DNA of 64,000 nt from Pseudonocardia sp. (GTDB taxonomy: Bacteria > Actinomycetota > Actinomycetes > Mycobacteriales > Pseudonocardiaceae), in assembly GCA_025869365.1 (NCBI GenBank), contig JAOZVV010000025.1, forward strand, positions 16,281-80,280, written 5' to 3'. Each line of letters begins with the position of its first letter. Position 1 is the stretch's first letter. The position numbers and the translations under genes are program-made. The notes under the pieces were generated by a model. That model was not told the origin of the DNA and made no database searches. It saw only the letters and a program-made list of their open reading frames with translations. This document shows positions 7,379 through 16,133 of the stretch, piece by piece.

Positions 7379-10226
7379 CGACCAGGTGCGGCGCGGCCCG
7401 GCGCCAGGCGGCGAGCTGGTTGCCGACGACCGGCAGTCCGATCGCCGCCGCGTAGTAGACGACCATGCCGTCGTAGGGGGACAGCGTGTGGGCGTTGAAG
7501 GCCTCGAACGTCTCGGCGAAGTCCTCCTCGTCCGGCGGGATCTCGACGCTCCGGCCGGTGAACCGGCGCAGGTGCCGGCCGGCCTTCGTCAGGGCCTGGT
7601 CGGACCGCAGCGTCGCGAGCCGGCCCGCCCAGCGCCGGGCCCGCCACTCCGCGGGGGTCAGGGCCCCGACGGGCGGGAACACATCGATCAGCCCGACGTA
7701 GGTGACGTCCGCCCCCTCCGCCCGCAGACGGCACGCCATCTCGTAGGCGACGAGGCCGCCGTAGGAGAAGCCCGCCAGGCTGTACGGACCTTCCGGCTGG
7801 GTGGCGCGCAGCAGCGTCACCGCCTCTGCGACGACGTCGGCGACGGGGCGCTTGTCCCCGCCTGCCTGGTCGGTGGGCGGGTTCAGGCCGTACACCGGGC
7901 GTTCGGTGTCCAGTCGTGCGATCAGGGTGTGGAAGGAGTTCAGCTGACCCCACGCGTCCGCGACGAAATGGAGCGGACGGCCCACCCCCGCGCGCAGCAG
8001 CGGCACGCCCTGCCGCGCCGTCGTGCGGGCCGCGGTGGCGGCCGCGGCGAGCCCGAGCACCGTGGGTCTGCGCATGAACTCCTGGATCGGGACGTCCGCA
8101 CCCAGCTCGGCCTTGACCCGCCGCAGCAGGTCCATCGTGGCGCGCGACGTGCCGCCGAAGTCGAAGAAGTCGTCCTCCGGCTCGACCCCGGACAGGCCGA
8201 GCACGTCCTGCCAGATCAGGCCGACGAGCCGCAGGTCGTCCGCGTCCGCGAGAGCCGGGCTGTCGGGCCCGGCCGTCGCCGCGACGTCCCCGAGCACCGC
8301 GGTGCGGATCTCCGCGAGGCAGCCGGGGTTGCGCAGCGCGGCCTCGTTCGCCACGGCGTCCCCGTTGACCGCGTCCCGGGCCGCCCGTTCCGAGCGCTTC
8401 CCGTTGTGCGTGACCGGGAGGTCGGGCACGGCGACGATGCGGGACGGCACGTGCGCCGCGGAGTTCTCCGTGCGCAGCGTCAGCCGCAGCGAACGGTCCA
8501 GGTCGCTGTCCAGGGCGGCGCCGGGTGCGAGCACCACGAGCAGCACCATCCGGGAGCGCCCCGGCCCCTCGGGGTCACGCTGCTCCACGGCCATGCAGTC
8601 CGCGATCTCCGGCACCCGGTGCAGGGTCCGGTAGATCTCGCCGGGCCCGATCCGGATGCCGTCGATGTTCAGCACGCCGTCCGACCGGCCGTGGACGCGG
8701 GCGGACCCGTCCGGGGCGAACTCGACGAGGTCGCCGTGGGTCCACACGCCGGGATGGTCCGCGAAGTAGGCGTCGTGGAAGCGGCTGCCGTCCGCGTCGC
8801 GCAGGAAGCCGACCGGACGCGACGGGAACGGCCTGCGGCACACGAGCTCGCCCACCGCGCCGACGACCTCCTGGCCGTTCACGTCGACCGCCGCCACGTC
8901 GAGGCCGAGGCTCCGGGACTGGCAGCGACCCGGCCGGACCGGCAGGTCGGGATGGCCGAGGACGAAGCAGCCGATGATGTCCGTGCCCCCGGAGATGGAC
9001 TGCAGCGGCAGCGGGCCCACCGCCTCGGCCAGCCAGTCGAACTGCCAGTCGTGCAGCACCGCGCCGGTCGAGAGCACCGACCTCAGCCGGGACAGGTCGA
9101 CGGCCTCGGCCGGGCGGTACCCCGCGTCCTGGCACAGCTGCAGGTAGCCGGGGCTCGTGCCGAACACGGTGACGCCGTTCGCCGCGACGAGCTCCCAGAG
9201 CGTCTCCGGGCCGTCGATCGCCCCGTCGTAGAGGACGACGTGCGCGCCCGCCGCGAGGGCGGAGAGCTGCCAGTTCCACATCATCCAGGCGGTGGTGGTG
9301 TGGAAGTAGAGCGTCTCGCCCGCGCGGAGATCGCCGTGGAGCCGGTGTTCCTTGAGGTGTTCGAGCAGGGTGCCCCCGGCGCCGTGGACCATCGCCTTGG
9401 GCGGGCCGGTCGTCCCCGAGGAGAACATCACGAACAACGGGTGGTCGAAGGGCAGCCGCGGCCACTCGGGACGCGGTGCGCCCGCGGCGGCGTCGTCGAG
9501 CTCGGTCAGCCGGTCCACCGGCACGGCCAGCCCGGTCGGGAGCGGGAGGCCGTCGAGCAGGACGATGCGGCGGACGGTCGGAAGGCCGGCGAGCAGGGCG
9601 GCCGTCACCGCGTCCGCGTCGCCGGGCACGCCGGCGCGGTCCAGCACCAGCAGTACCGGGTCGACCTGCTCGAACCGACCCAGCAACGCCTCGACGCCGA
9701 CGTCCGGGGTCGCCGTGGACACCGTGCCGCCCAGGGCGGCGGTGGCCAGTACGGTCACGGCCGCGTGCAGCCCGTTGGGGCCGATGACGACGACCCGGTC
9801 CCCGGCGGTGACGTCCAGCGCGGCCAGCGCGGCGGAGGTCCGGCCGACCGCCTCCCGCAGCTCCCGCCGGGTGAGCCGCTCGGCGGGGCGGTCGTGGTGC
9901 AGGGACGTGAGCGCGGGGGACTCGTCGTCCAGGCCGGGAAGGGGCCGCAGGAGCGCCTCGGCGTAGTTCAGCGTGACGCCCGGGAAGAACCGGGCGGACT
10001 CGACGTCCTCGCCGAGGATCACCTCGTCCGCGGTGCCGGACCAGGGCACGCCGGACCAGTCCAGCACCGCGCGCCAGAACACCGGCGCCTGCTCCACCGA
10101 GAACGCGTGCAGCGCCGCCGGATCGGCGAGCGAGCGTCCGGCCCGCTGCTCGCAGAGGGCCCGGAAGGCCGCCAGCTGGGTGCCGCCGGTGCTGTCCGGG
10201 GACGGGGCCGTGTGCGTGAGTGTCAC
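7290..10226 (-). CDS. NRPS-like adenylation-carrier-thioesterase (A-T-TE) enzyme with acetoacetyl-CoA synthetase-type A domain
   Basis: A 978-residue three-domain enzyme. Residues about 1-660 form an acyl-activating domain of the acetoacetyl-CoA synthetase/ACS type: MFSSGTTGPPKAMVHG (about 267-282), LQSISGGTDIIG (about 410), WTHGDLVEF, GRSDGVLNIDGIRIG, and a C-terminal NGK lysine in VTHNGKRSE. A carrier domain follows with the phosphopantetheine serine in DFFDFGGTSRATMD (about 690). A type I thioesterase closes the protein, with the nucleophile in LAGFSYGG (about 817) and the histidine in VPGDHDVIL (about 957). Such enzymes activate one acid, tether it and release or dimerise it. An AACS-type A domain suggests a beta-keto or short acyl acid rather than an amino acid. 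GTG 10226 fits the family start. No 4'-phosphopantetheinyl transferase gene is nearby. Confidence 0.85.
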   Translation of the reverse strand: MTLTHTAPSPDSTGGTQLAAFRALCEQRAGRSLADPAALHAFSVEQAPVFWRAVLDWSGVPWSGTADEVILGEDVESARFFPGVTLNYAEALLRPLPGLDDESPALTSLHHDRPAERLTRRELREAVGRTSAALAALDVTAGDRVVVIGPNGLHAAVTVLATAALGGTVSTATPDVGVEALLGRFEQVDPVLLVLDRAGVPGDADAVTAALLAGLPTVRRIVLLDGLPLPTGLAVPVDRLTELDDAAAGAPRPEWPRLPFDHPLFVMFSSGTTGPPKAMVHGAGGTLLEHLKEHRLHGDLRAGETLYFHTTTAWMMWNWQLSALAAGAHVVLYDGAIDGPETLWELVAANGVTVFGTSPGYLQLCQDAGYRPAEAVDLSRLRSVLSTGAVLHDWQFDWLAEAVGPLPLQSISGGTDIIGCFVLGHPDLPVRPGRCQSRSLGLDVAAVDVNGQEVVGAVGELVCRRPFPSRPVGFLRDADGSRFHDAYFADHPGVWTHGDLVEFAPDGSARVHGRSDGVLNIDGIRIGPGEIYRTLHRVPEIADCMAVEQRDPEGPGRSRMVLLVVLAPGAALDSDLDRSLRLTLRTENSAAHVPSRIVAVPDLPVTHNGKRSERAARDAVNGDAVANEAALRNPGCLAEIRTAVLGDVAATAGPDSPALADADDLRLVGLIWQDVLGLSGVEPEDDFFDFGGTSRATMDLLRRVKAELGADVPIQEFMRRPTVLGLAAAATAARTTARQGVPLLRAGVGRPLHFVADAWGQLNSFHTLIARLDTERPVYGLNPPTDQAGGDKRPVADVVAEAVTLLRATQPEGPYSLAGFSYGGLVAYEMACRLRAEGADVTYVGLIDVFPPVGALTPAEWRARRWAGRLATLRSDQALTKAGRHLRRFTGRSVEIPPDEEDFAETFEAFNAHTLSPYDGMVVYYAAAIGLPVVGNQLAAWRRAAPHLVVTEVPGDHDVILAEPNVSVLAARISATLG

Positions 10227-10286
10227 CGTCGGGAGTCCCGTCGTCGAGCAGGCTGGGGCAACGACGAGATCGGCCGGACGGGGTGT

Positions 10287-10320
10287 GCCGTTACTCCCTT
10301 CACGAGCACTCGGTAACGGC
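10287..10320. promoter_or_regulatory. Inverted repeat in the A-T-TE / LCP divergent promoter region
   Basis: GCCGTTAC (10287-10294) and GTAACGGC (10313-10320) are perfect 8-base inverted arms separated by 18 bases, within a 148-base divergent gap. It is a plausible dimeric operator shared by the A-T-TE gene and the LCP gene. The binding protein is unknown. Confidence 0.4.
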
Positions 10321-10374
10321 CACCGGTCCCCGACAGACATCCCGGGGGACGCACGGCACCGGAGGGGCACATCG

Positions 10375-11412
10375 ATGAGTGACCGCACGAGTCTGCGGCC
10401 GGAGGCCACGCGGCGGCGGGGCCGGCGGGTCCTGGTGGGGGTCGTGGCCGCCCTGCTGGTGATCGTGCTGGCGGTCGCGGCGGCCGTCTGGGTCGTCACG
10501 GACCGCCTGGGGGACAACGTCGCCCGGGTGCCGAACGCGTTCGCCGGGATCGACGAGGCGACCCGGCCGGTGGAGGATGCCGCGGCGACGACGTTCCTCC
10601 TGGTGGGGACGGACACCCGCGCGGACGGGCCGACGACGGGCACCGATGCGGCGGCCGGGACGGACGCGGGGTCCCAGCGCAGCGACGTGATCATGCTGGC
10701 CCATCTCGCGGCGGACGGGACCACGGCGTCGGTGACGTCGATCCCGCGCGACAGCTGGGTGGACATCCCCGGCCGCGGCAAGAACAAGATCAACGCGGCG
10801 TACGCGTTCGGCGGTGCGCCGTTGCTGATCCGGACGGTGGAGAACCTGACCGGGGTGCGGATCGACCACTTCGGTGTCATCGACTTCGCCGGGTTCCAGC
10901 AGATGGTGGACTCCGTCGGCGGGATCGACGTGCGGGTGGCCGCGGCGACGTCGAACTTCGGTGTGGACTTCCACGAGGGACTCAACCACCTCGACGGCGC
11001 GCAGGCGCTGGCCTACGTGCGTCAGCGCTACGGGCTGCCGAACGGGGACCTGGACCGGGCGAAGCGGCAGCAGAACGCGCTGCGCGCGTTGTTGGGCAAG
11101 GTGAGCAGCAGCTCGTCGGACCTGGTGGGGCTCTACGATCTGGTCGACGCGACGAGCCGCACCGTCAGCGTGGACGACACCCTGACCAACGGCGGCCTGC
11201 GGACACTCGCGCTGGACAACCGCAACCTGCGGGCGTCCGGTGTCACGTTCACCAGCGCGCCGGTCGCGGGGCTCGGCCGCGAGGGCCCGCAGTCCGTGGT
11301 CTACCTCGACGACGCCGCGGGCGCCGAGCTGTGGTCCGCCGTCCGTGGAGGGACGGTCGCGCAGTACGTCAGCACCCACCCGAACGAGGCGCTGGGCGCG
11401 ACCCCGTCCTGA
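10375..11412 (+). CDS. LytR-CpsA-Psr (LCP) family phosphotransferase
   Basis: A 345-residue single-pass membrane enzyme that transfers lipid-linked glycopolymers to peptidoglycan or another wall polymer. A basic N-terminus (RRRGRR) precedes one membrane helix (about residues 20-42). The extracytoplasmic LCP domain shows TTFLLVGTDTRADG, the conserved arginine in SIPRDSWVDIPG, KINAAYAFGG, VIDFAGFQQMVDSVGGIDV and ALAYVRQRYGLPNGDLDRAKRQQ, which contains the pyrophosphate-binding arginines. There is no LytR_C domain. A GGAGGGG site precedes ATG 10375. It is the most likely wall-attachment enzyme for the polymers made in this window. It converges on the deacetylase with only 12 bases between stops. 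Confidence 0.92.
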   Translation: MSDRTSLRPEATRRRGRRVLVGVVAALLVIVLAVAAAVWVVTDRLGDNVARVPNAFAGIDEATRPVEDAAATTFLLVGTDTRADGPTTGTDAAAGTDAGSQRSDVIMLAHLAADGTTASVTSIPRDSWVDIPGRGKNKINAAYAFGGAPLLIRTVENLTGVRIDHFGVIDFAGFQQMVDSVGGIDVRVAAATSNFGVDFHEGLNHLDGAQALAYVRQRYGLPNGDLDRAKRQQNALRALLGKVSSSSSDLVGLYDLVDATSRTVSVDDTLTNGGLRTLALDNRNLRASGVTFTSAPVAGLGREGPQSVVYLDDAAGAELWSAVRGGTVAQYVSTHPNEALGATPS

Positions 11413-11424
11413 GTCGGTCCTGAG

Positions 11425-12198
11425 TCAGCCGGTGCCCCGTGCGCTCAGGATCCAGGACCGCACGGTGGTGTACGAGGAGTTGCCCAGGACGCGTTTCGCC
11501 CCCTCGAACGCCTGGTAGCGCGCCCTGGCGCGGCGGGGCCGCAGCCCGGTCCAGGTGACGAGGTCCCGCAGGGCGGGGATCGACAGCTCACGCGTGACGG
11601 CGATCCGTTGCATGCACCGGCCGGGCGTCCACTCCCGGTTGGTCCCGGGAACCGAGCCCAGCACGTGCGTGTAGCCGGTCCCGACCGCCACGCGTCTCTC
11701 CCGCTCGCCGCCGCGGCCCCCGGGCAGGGATATGGCGGTGACGCCGGTGCCCGTCCAGGCCTCGAGGGCCTGCCGGCTGGCGACCAGCTCGTGCTCCAGC
11801 TCGCTCAGGGGGAGGTCCTGCAGCGCCCGGTGCGTGCAGGAGTGCGACTGCACGCCCATGCCCGCCCCGACCAGGACCCGGCCGTCGTCCTCGCCGACCC
11901 AGCCGGGCGAGCCGATGTTGTCCGACACGACGAAGAACTCGGCCACCAGGCCGCGTTCCACCAGCAGCGGCAGTGCCACGTCCACGTTGGACACGTCACC
12001 GTCGTCGAAGGTGAGCACCACGCTCCGGTCGTCGGCCGCGGCCTCCAGGTCGTCGAGCCGCACGGTGCGGTACCCCTGCGCGACGAGCCAGTCGAGCTGG
12101 CGCGCGAAGTCCTCCGTCCGCACGCTGTAGACGGGATTGAAGTGGCCGTCGTCGCCGGGGGCGTCGTGGACGCCGTGGTACATCAGAACAGGGATCAC
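11425..12198 (-). CDS. Polysaccharide deacetylase (NodB homology, CE4)
   Basis: A 257-residue CE4-type deacetylase starting at GTG 12198. NodB motifs are present: the metal-binding pair in VVLTFDDGD (about residues 61-69), the H-x3-H set in VQSHSCTHRALQ (about 117-128) and LPGGRGGE. There is no signal peptide (MIPVLMYHGVHD), so it may act in the cytoplasm or leave by another route. It removes N- or O-acetyl groups from polysaccharide or oligosaccharide. It lies 16 bases downstream of the nucleotide-sugar dehydrogenase and is probably co-transcribed with it, suggesting both tailor the same HexNAc-containing polymer. Confidence 0.88.
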   Translation of the reverse strand: MIPVLMYHGVHDAPGDDGHFNPVYSVRTEDFARQLDWLVAQGYRTVRLDDLEAAADDRSVVLTFDDGDVSNVDVALPLLVERGLVAEFFVVSDNIGSPGWVGEDDGRVLVGAGMGVQSHSCTHRALQDLPLSELEHELVASRQALEAWTGTGVTAISLPGGRGGERERRVAVGTGYTHVLGSVPGTNREWTPGRCMQRIAVTRELSIPALRDLVTWTGLRPRRARARYQAFEGAKRVLGNSSYTTVRSWILSARGTG

Positions 12199-12214
12199 CG
12201 TGCGCTCCCGCGGG

Positions 12215-13534
12215 TCAGAGCCGGTCGACGGCGGGATCGGCCAGCCGGTTGCGGGTGTCCAGGACCCGGCTCGCGCGGCTCTCCAGCAGGTCCCAGTCCA
12301 GGTCGTCGTGGTCGGTGAGCACCAGTACGAGATCCGAGCGGTCCACCCTCTCCTCGGTCATCTCCACGAGCTCGATGAACGAGGGGACGTACATCGGATC
12401 GATCAGCGGGTCGGCCGCCGACAGCCGGGCCCCCCGGTCCGCGAGCCGCCGGGCCACGTCGAGCGCGGGGGACTGGCGCGCGTCACCGGAGTTCGACTTG
12501 TACGAGAGCCCGACGAGCAGGATGGCGCTGTCCCTGATCGACCTGGACCGCTCGTTGAGGTGCGCGGTGACCCGGTCGACCACGTAGTCCGGCATGTGCT
12601 CGTTGATGTCGTTGGCGATGTCGATGAAGCGGAAGGTCCGGCCGACCGAGCGTTGTACCTGCCACTGGAGGTAGGACGGGTCGATGGGCAGGCAGTGCCC
12701 GCCCACCCCCGGCCCGGGGGTGAACTTCATGAACCCGAAGGGTTTGCTCGCGGCCGCGTCGACGACGGACCAGACGTCGATGCCCAGCCCGTGGCAGTAC
12801 ATGGCCAGCTCGTTGACCAGCGCGATGTTGACGTGGCGGAACGTGTTCTCGAACAGCTTCGTCAGCTCCGCCTCGCGGATCGTCGCGACCGGCACGAGCT
12901 CGTCGACGATGTCGCGGTAGAACGCGGACACGGCGTCGAGCGACCCGGCGTCGAGCCCCGACACGACCTTGGGCGTGTTGCGCAGGCCCCACCTGCGGTT
13001 GCTCGGGTCGATCCGCTCCGGGCTGTAGCCCACCCGGAAGTCCCGCCCGGCCCGCAGGGGCCCGCTGCTCTCCAGGATCGGGATGAAGACGTCCTCGGTC
13101 GTGCCGGGGTAGGTGGTCGACTCGAGCACCACGCAGCACCCGGGGCTCAGGTGCGGCCCGATCTCCACCGCGGCCGCCTCGATGTAACTCAGGTCCGGCG
13201 CGCCGTCCCGCAGGGGGGTCGGCACGGACACCACGACGACGTCGAAACCGGCCATCAGCGCGGCGTCGTCGGTCGGCTCGTACCTGCCGGTCGCCAGCAT
13301 CGAGGCCACGGTCTCCCCCGACACGTCGTCGATGAAGGAGCCGCCGCGACGGAGGAGATCGATCCGGTTCTTGTCGGTGTCGTACCCGATCACGTGGTAG
13401 CCGGCCTCGACCGCGCGCACCGCGAGCGGCAGCCCGACGTACCCCTGGCCGACGACGACCAGGCGGCGCGGTACCGCTCCGCCGGACGACTCCGGGAGCG
13501 CCTGCTCGCCCGATTCCGATCGACTCCGGGTCAT
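12215..13534 (-). CDS. Nucleotide sugar dehydrogenase (UDP-GlcNAc/UDP-ManNAc 6-dehydrogenase type)
   Basis: A 439-residue NAD-dependent dehydrogenase that oxidises the C6 of a UDP-hexose(amine) to the uronate in two steps. It has the N-terminal Rossmann motif VVVGQGYVGLPLAVRAVEAG (about residues 25-44), the ESTTYPGTTE segment, the central TKLFENTFRHVNIALVNELA helix and the catalytic cysteine in GVGGHCLPIDP (about residue 280). The C-terminal SYKSNSGDARQSPALDV motif is also present. The GGHCLPIDP/SYKxxxGDxRxSP pattern favours the WbpA/TviB (UDP-HexNAc) branch over UDP-glucose dehydrogenase. It would supply a HexNAc-uronic acid for one of the local polymers. A run of arginine/serine residues precedes the Rossmann fold. 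Confidence 0.9.
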   Translation of the reverse strand: MTRSRSESGEQALPESSGGAVPRRLVVVGQGYVGLPLAVRAVEAGYHVIGYDTDKNRIDLLRRGGSFIDDVSGETVASMLATGRYEPTDDAALMAGFDVVVVSVPTPLRDGAPDLSYIEAAAVEIGPHLSPGCCVVLESTTYPGTTEDVFIPILESSGPLRAGRDFRVGYSPERIDPSNRRWGLRNTPKVVSGLDAGSLDAVSAFYRDIVDELVPVATIREAELTKLFENTFRHVNIALVNELAMYCHGLGIDVWSVVDAAASKPFGFMKFTPGPGVGGHCLPIDPSYLQWQVQRSVGRTFRFIDIANDINEHMPDYVVDRVTAHLNERSRSIRDSAILLVGLSYKSNSGDARQSPALDVARRLADRGARLSAADPLIDPMYVPSFIELVEMTEERVDRSDLVLVLTDHDDLDWDLLESRASRVLDTRNRLADPAVDRL

Positions 13535-13660
13535 ATCGCCTCCTCGCGATCCGCACCGGCGGCTCGACGCCCATTACGAGCCCGGCGGTGTTGTCGAAGG
13601 AGGACTCGTGATGGCCCCCGCGTTCATTAACGGCGCGGCATCACGGATTCCGGTAAGCGG

Positions 13661-13882
13661 TCAACTGGTGGACTCGAGGAAAGTGAAATCGTCGTGGCAG
13701 GTGTGCGTGCATTCGTCCAGCGCGCCGATGTGATCGGCCCACCAGGAGCCGTCCTGCCACACCAGCTGCGCGCGCCAGCAGAGCCGGCACCACCCGGGCG
13801 GAAGGTGCGGCACCGCCGTCCCGGTCGAGGTCTCCGGAGCTTGCGGCGCCGTCGACGGCAGGTCCACCGGTACGTCGGCCAT
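13661..13882 (-). CDS. Small WCRLCWR-type Cys/His protein, copy 1
   Basis: A 73-residue protein from ATG 13882, which follows a GGGGGG run. The first 30 residues are low-complexity. The rest is a compact domain with C32-x2-C35, then a tryptophan-rich stretch VWQDGSWWADHIG, then C58-x-H60-x-C62-H63, ending TFLESTS. Six Cys/His ligands look like a small zinc-binding fold. A related protein is encoded at 16134-16370 on the other side of the dehydratase gene; 33 of the 43 C-terminal residues are identical. I recognise no described family. An upstream in-frame start near 14011 would add 43 residues but the homologous part is unaffected. Confidence 0.7.
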   Translation of the reverse strand: MADVPVDLPSTAPQAPETSTGTAVPHLPPGWCRLCWRAQLVWQDGSWWADHIGALDECTHTCHDDFTFLESTS

Positions 13883-14117
13883 CAACAGCCCCCCCGGGTC
13901 GATCGCCGCCGGCGACGACGACGTTCCTGAGGCCGAGGATACCGCAGCGTCCCGGCCCGGGCGCGGAAGGCGAACGGTTCCGGGGGAGATCAGTACCGCC
14001 GAACAACCCAATCACCATCAGTATCCGGTCGGACACTATTTCCGGCGTGTTAACGGTATTCAAGATCCGCACGAGTCCGGGCGTGCGAGGAATCCCAGGG
14101 GTCAAGGGGAGGCTGCT

Positions 14118-15965
14118 TTGTACTCATTCGATCACGGGTCACGATCACGGCTTATCGTGCTGGGCGTGGCACTTTTCGACGGCGCCTCCTGGGTTCTGGC
14201 GCTCTTTCTCGCTGCCTGGTCGCGCTACGACTGGACCGTCCAGCCGATAGACGGCCGGGGGTTGGCCGTCCTGGCCCTGGTGGCCGTGGCCGCCCAGTGG
14301 CTCCTCGGCGCCGCGATGCGCACCTACCGCGGGCGGTACTTCCTCGGCACGATCGAGCAGGCGTCGAACGTCGCCCTGGTGGCAGCGGCCGTCGCGCTCG
14401 TGCTCGTCGCGTTCCAGGCGGTCACCGGTCCCGCGCTCCCGCGGTCCGTGCCGCTGACCGCGGCGCTGGCCATGATCGTCATCGCCATCGGGACCCGGGT
14501 GGGCATCCGCATCCGGCAGGAGCGCCGTGCACGGGTGCGCAGTCGTGCCGCGGGGCAGGCGGTCATCGTCTTCGGCGCCGGAGAGGCCGGGCGTCAGCTG
14601 GTCCGGTCCATGCTCGCCGAGCCGGCGTGCGGATGTCGCCCCGTCGCGCTGCTGGACGACGACCCGGACCTGAGGCGCCGGTCCATCCACGGCGTCGAGG
14701 TGAAGGGGGACCGTTCGCGTCTCGCGGCGGTCGCCGAGGAGCTGGACGCCGGCCTGCTCGTCATCGCCGTGCCCAGCCGGCAGCCCGAGGTGACGAAGGA
14801 GCTCGCCACGGCGGCGATCGACGCCGGCCTGAGCGTCAAGGTGGTCCCTCCGCTGAGCGAGCGCATCCAGCCGTGGATCGAGTTCACCGACCTGCGCGAC
14901 GTCGACATCAACGACCTGCTCGGCCGCCCGCCCGTGGACACCGACGTCGCCGCGATCGCCGGCTTCCTGCGGGGCAAGCGGGTGCTCGTCACGGGGGCGG
15001 GAGGCTCGATCGGTTCCGAGCTGTGCCGGCAGATCCACTCGTTCGGTCCGGCCGAGCTGATGATGCTCGACCGTGACGAGTCCGCCCTGCACGCCGTGCA
15101 GCTCTCGATCACCGGGCGCGCGCTCCTCGACTCCGGCGACGTCATCCTCGCCGACATCCGGGACGCCGGCACCGTGCACGGCATCTTCCGGGCGCGGCGG
15201 CCGGAGGTCGTGTTCCACGCGGCCGCCCTCAAGCACCTGCCGATGCTCGAGCAGTACCCGGTCGAGGCGTGGAAGACGAACGTGCTCGGGACGCTCAACG
15301 TGCTCGACGCCGCCGAGGAGTCCGGGGTCGAGCGATTCGTCAACATCTCCACGGACAAGGCGGCGAACCCGGTCAGCAACCTGGGGCGCTCCAAGCGGAT
15401 CGGTGAGCTCCTGGTCGCGGCCGTGGCGGAACGGACCCGCCTGCCCTACGTCTCCGTGCGGTTCGGCAACGTCCTGGGCAGCCGGGGATCGGTGCTGACC
15501 ACCTTCTCCGACCAGATCGTCTCCGGCCGGTCGTTGACGATCACCCATCCCGACGTCACCCGGTTCTTCATGACGATCCCCGAGGCGGTCGAGCTGGTGA
15601 TCCAGGCCGCGGTGATCGGCCGGTCGGCCGAGACCCTGGTCCTGGACATGGGCACGCCCGTGCGGATCGTGGACCTCGCCCGCCAGCTCATGGTGCTGGC
15701 GGGCCGCGAGGCCCCGATCGTCTTCACCGGCCTCCGCGGGGGTGAGAAGCTGCACGAGGAGCTGTTCGGGGACGGGGAGTGCGACGCCCGCCCTTTCCAC
15801 CCGGCGATCTCGCACGTCACCGTGCCGGCACTGGACGAGGAGTGCATCCGGGGGCTGACCGCGGTCGACGAGCCCGAATTCGCGACGAAGGAGCTGAAGG
15901 AGCTCAGCGCCCCGACCGCGGACCGGACATGGACCCACGACGCCACCGCGGCGCCGCTGCGGTGA
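14118..15965 (+). CDS. CapD/FlaA1-type nucleotide-sugar 4,6-dehydratase, membrane-bound (copy 1)
   Basis: A 615-residue polysaccharide biosynthesis protein of the WbpM/PglF type, making UDP-4-keto-6-deoxy-HexNAc. Four N-terminal membrane helices (within residues 10-130) precede a first nucleotide-binding fold (VIVFGAGEAGRQL). The catalytic SDR domain follows from about residue 285 (VLVTGAGGSIGSELCRQI, ALKHLPMLEQYPVEAWKTN, NISTDKAANPVSNLGRSKR, RFGNVLGSRGSV). The usual catalytic tyrosine is absent, as in the CapD/WbpM branch. A TTG start at 14118 is chosen because AAGGGGAGG lies seven bases upstream. It is clearly paralogous with 23269-25161. It is flanked by the two small WCRLCWR genes. Confidence 0.92.
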   Translation: MYSFDHGSRSRLIVLGVALFDGASWVLALFLAAWSRYDWTVQPIDGRGLAVLALVAVAAQWLLGAAMRTYRGRYFLGTIEQASNVALVAAAVALVLVAFQAVTGPALPRSVPLTAALAMIVIAIGTRVGIRIRQERRARVRSRAAGQAVIVFGAGEAGRQLVRSMLAEPACGCRPVALLDDDPDLRRRSIHGVEVKGDRSRLAAVAEELDAGLLVIAVPSRQPEVTKELATAAIDAGLSVKVVPPLSERIQPWIEFTDLRDVDINDLLGRPPVDTDVAAIAGFLRGKRVLVTGAGGSIGSELCRQIHSFGPAELMMLDRDESALHAVQLSITGRALLDSGDVILADIRDAGTVHGIFRARRPEVVFHAAALKHLPMLEQYPVEAWKTNVLGTLNVLDAAEESGVERFVNISTDKAANPVSNLGRSKRIGELLVAAVAERTRLPYVSVRFGNVLGSRGSVLTTFSDQIVSGRSLTITHPDVTRFFMTIPEAVELVIQAAVIGRSAETLVLDMGTPVRIVDLARQLMVLAGREAPIVFTGLRGGEKLHEELFGDGECDARPFHPAISHVTVPALDEECIRGLTAVDEPEFATKELKELSAPTADRTWTHDATAAPLR

Positions 15966-16133
15966 TGCGGTCATCCCGCCGATCCGGCCCGCTTCGGCCG
16001 GCGGAGTGTGGCGAGGGGAGGCGCTCGGCGACGATTGCTGGGATGATGGACCCCGGTGCGGGCTGCGCGCGCGCAGGCCAGGGGACGCGGCAGCAGGCAT
16101 CGCCGATGGTCAGAACTCGCTCGCAGTGGATGA

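Noticed and set aside
7110-10316. 1068-codon plus-strand open frame
   Set aside because: It is the antisense shadow of the A-T-TE gene; Arg/His/Gly-rich, no motifs, no ribosome site.
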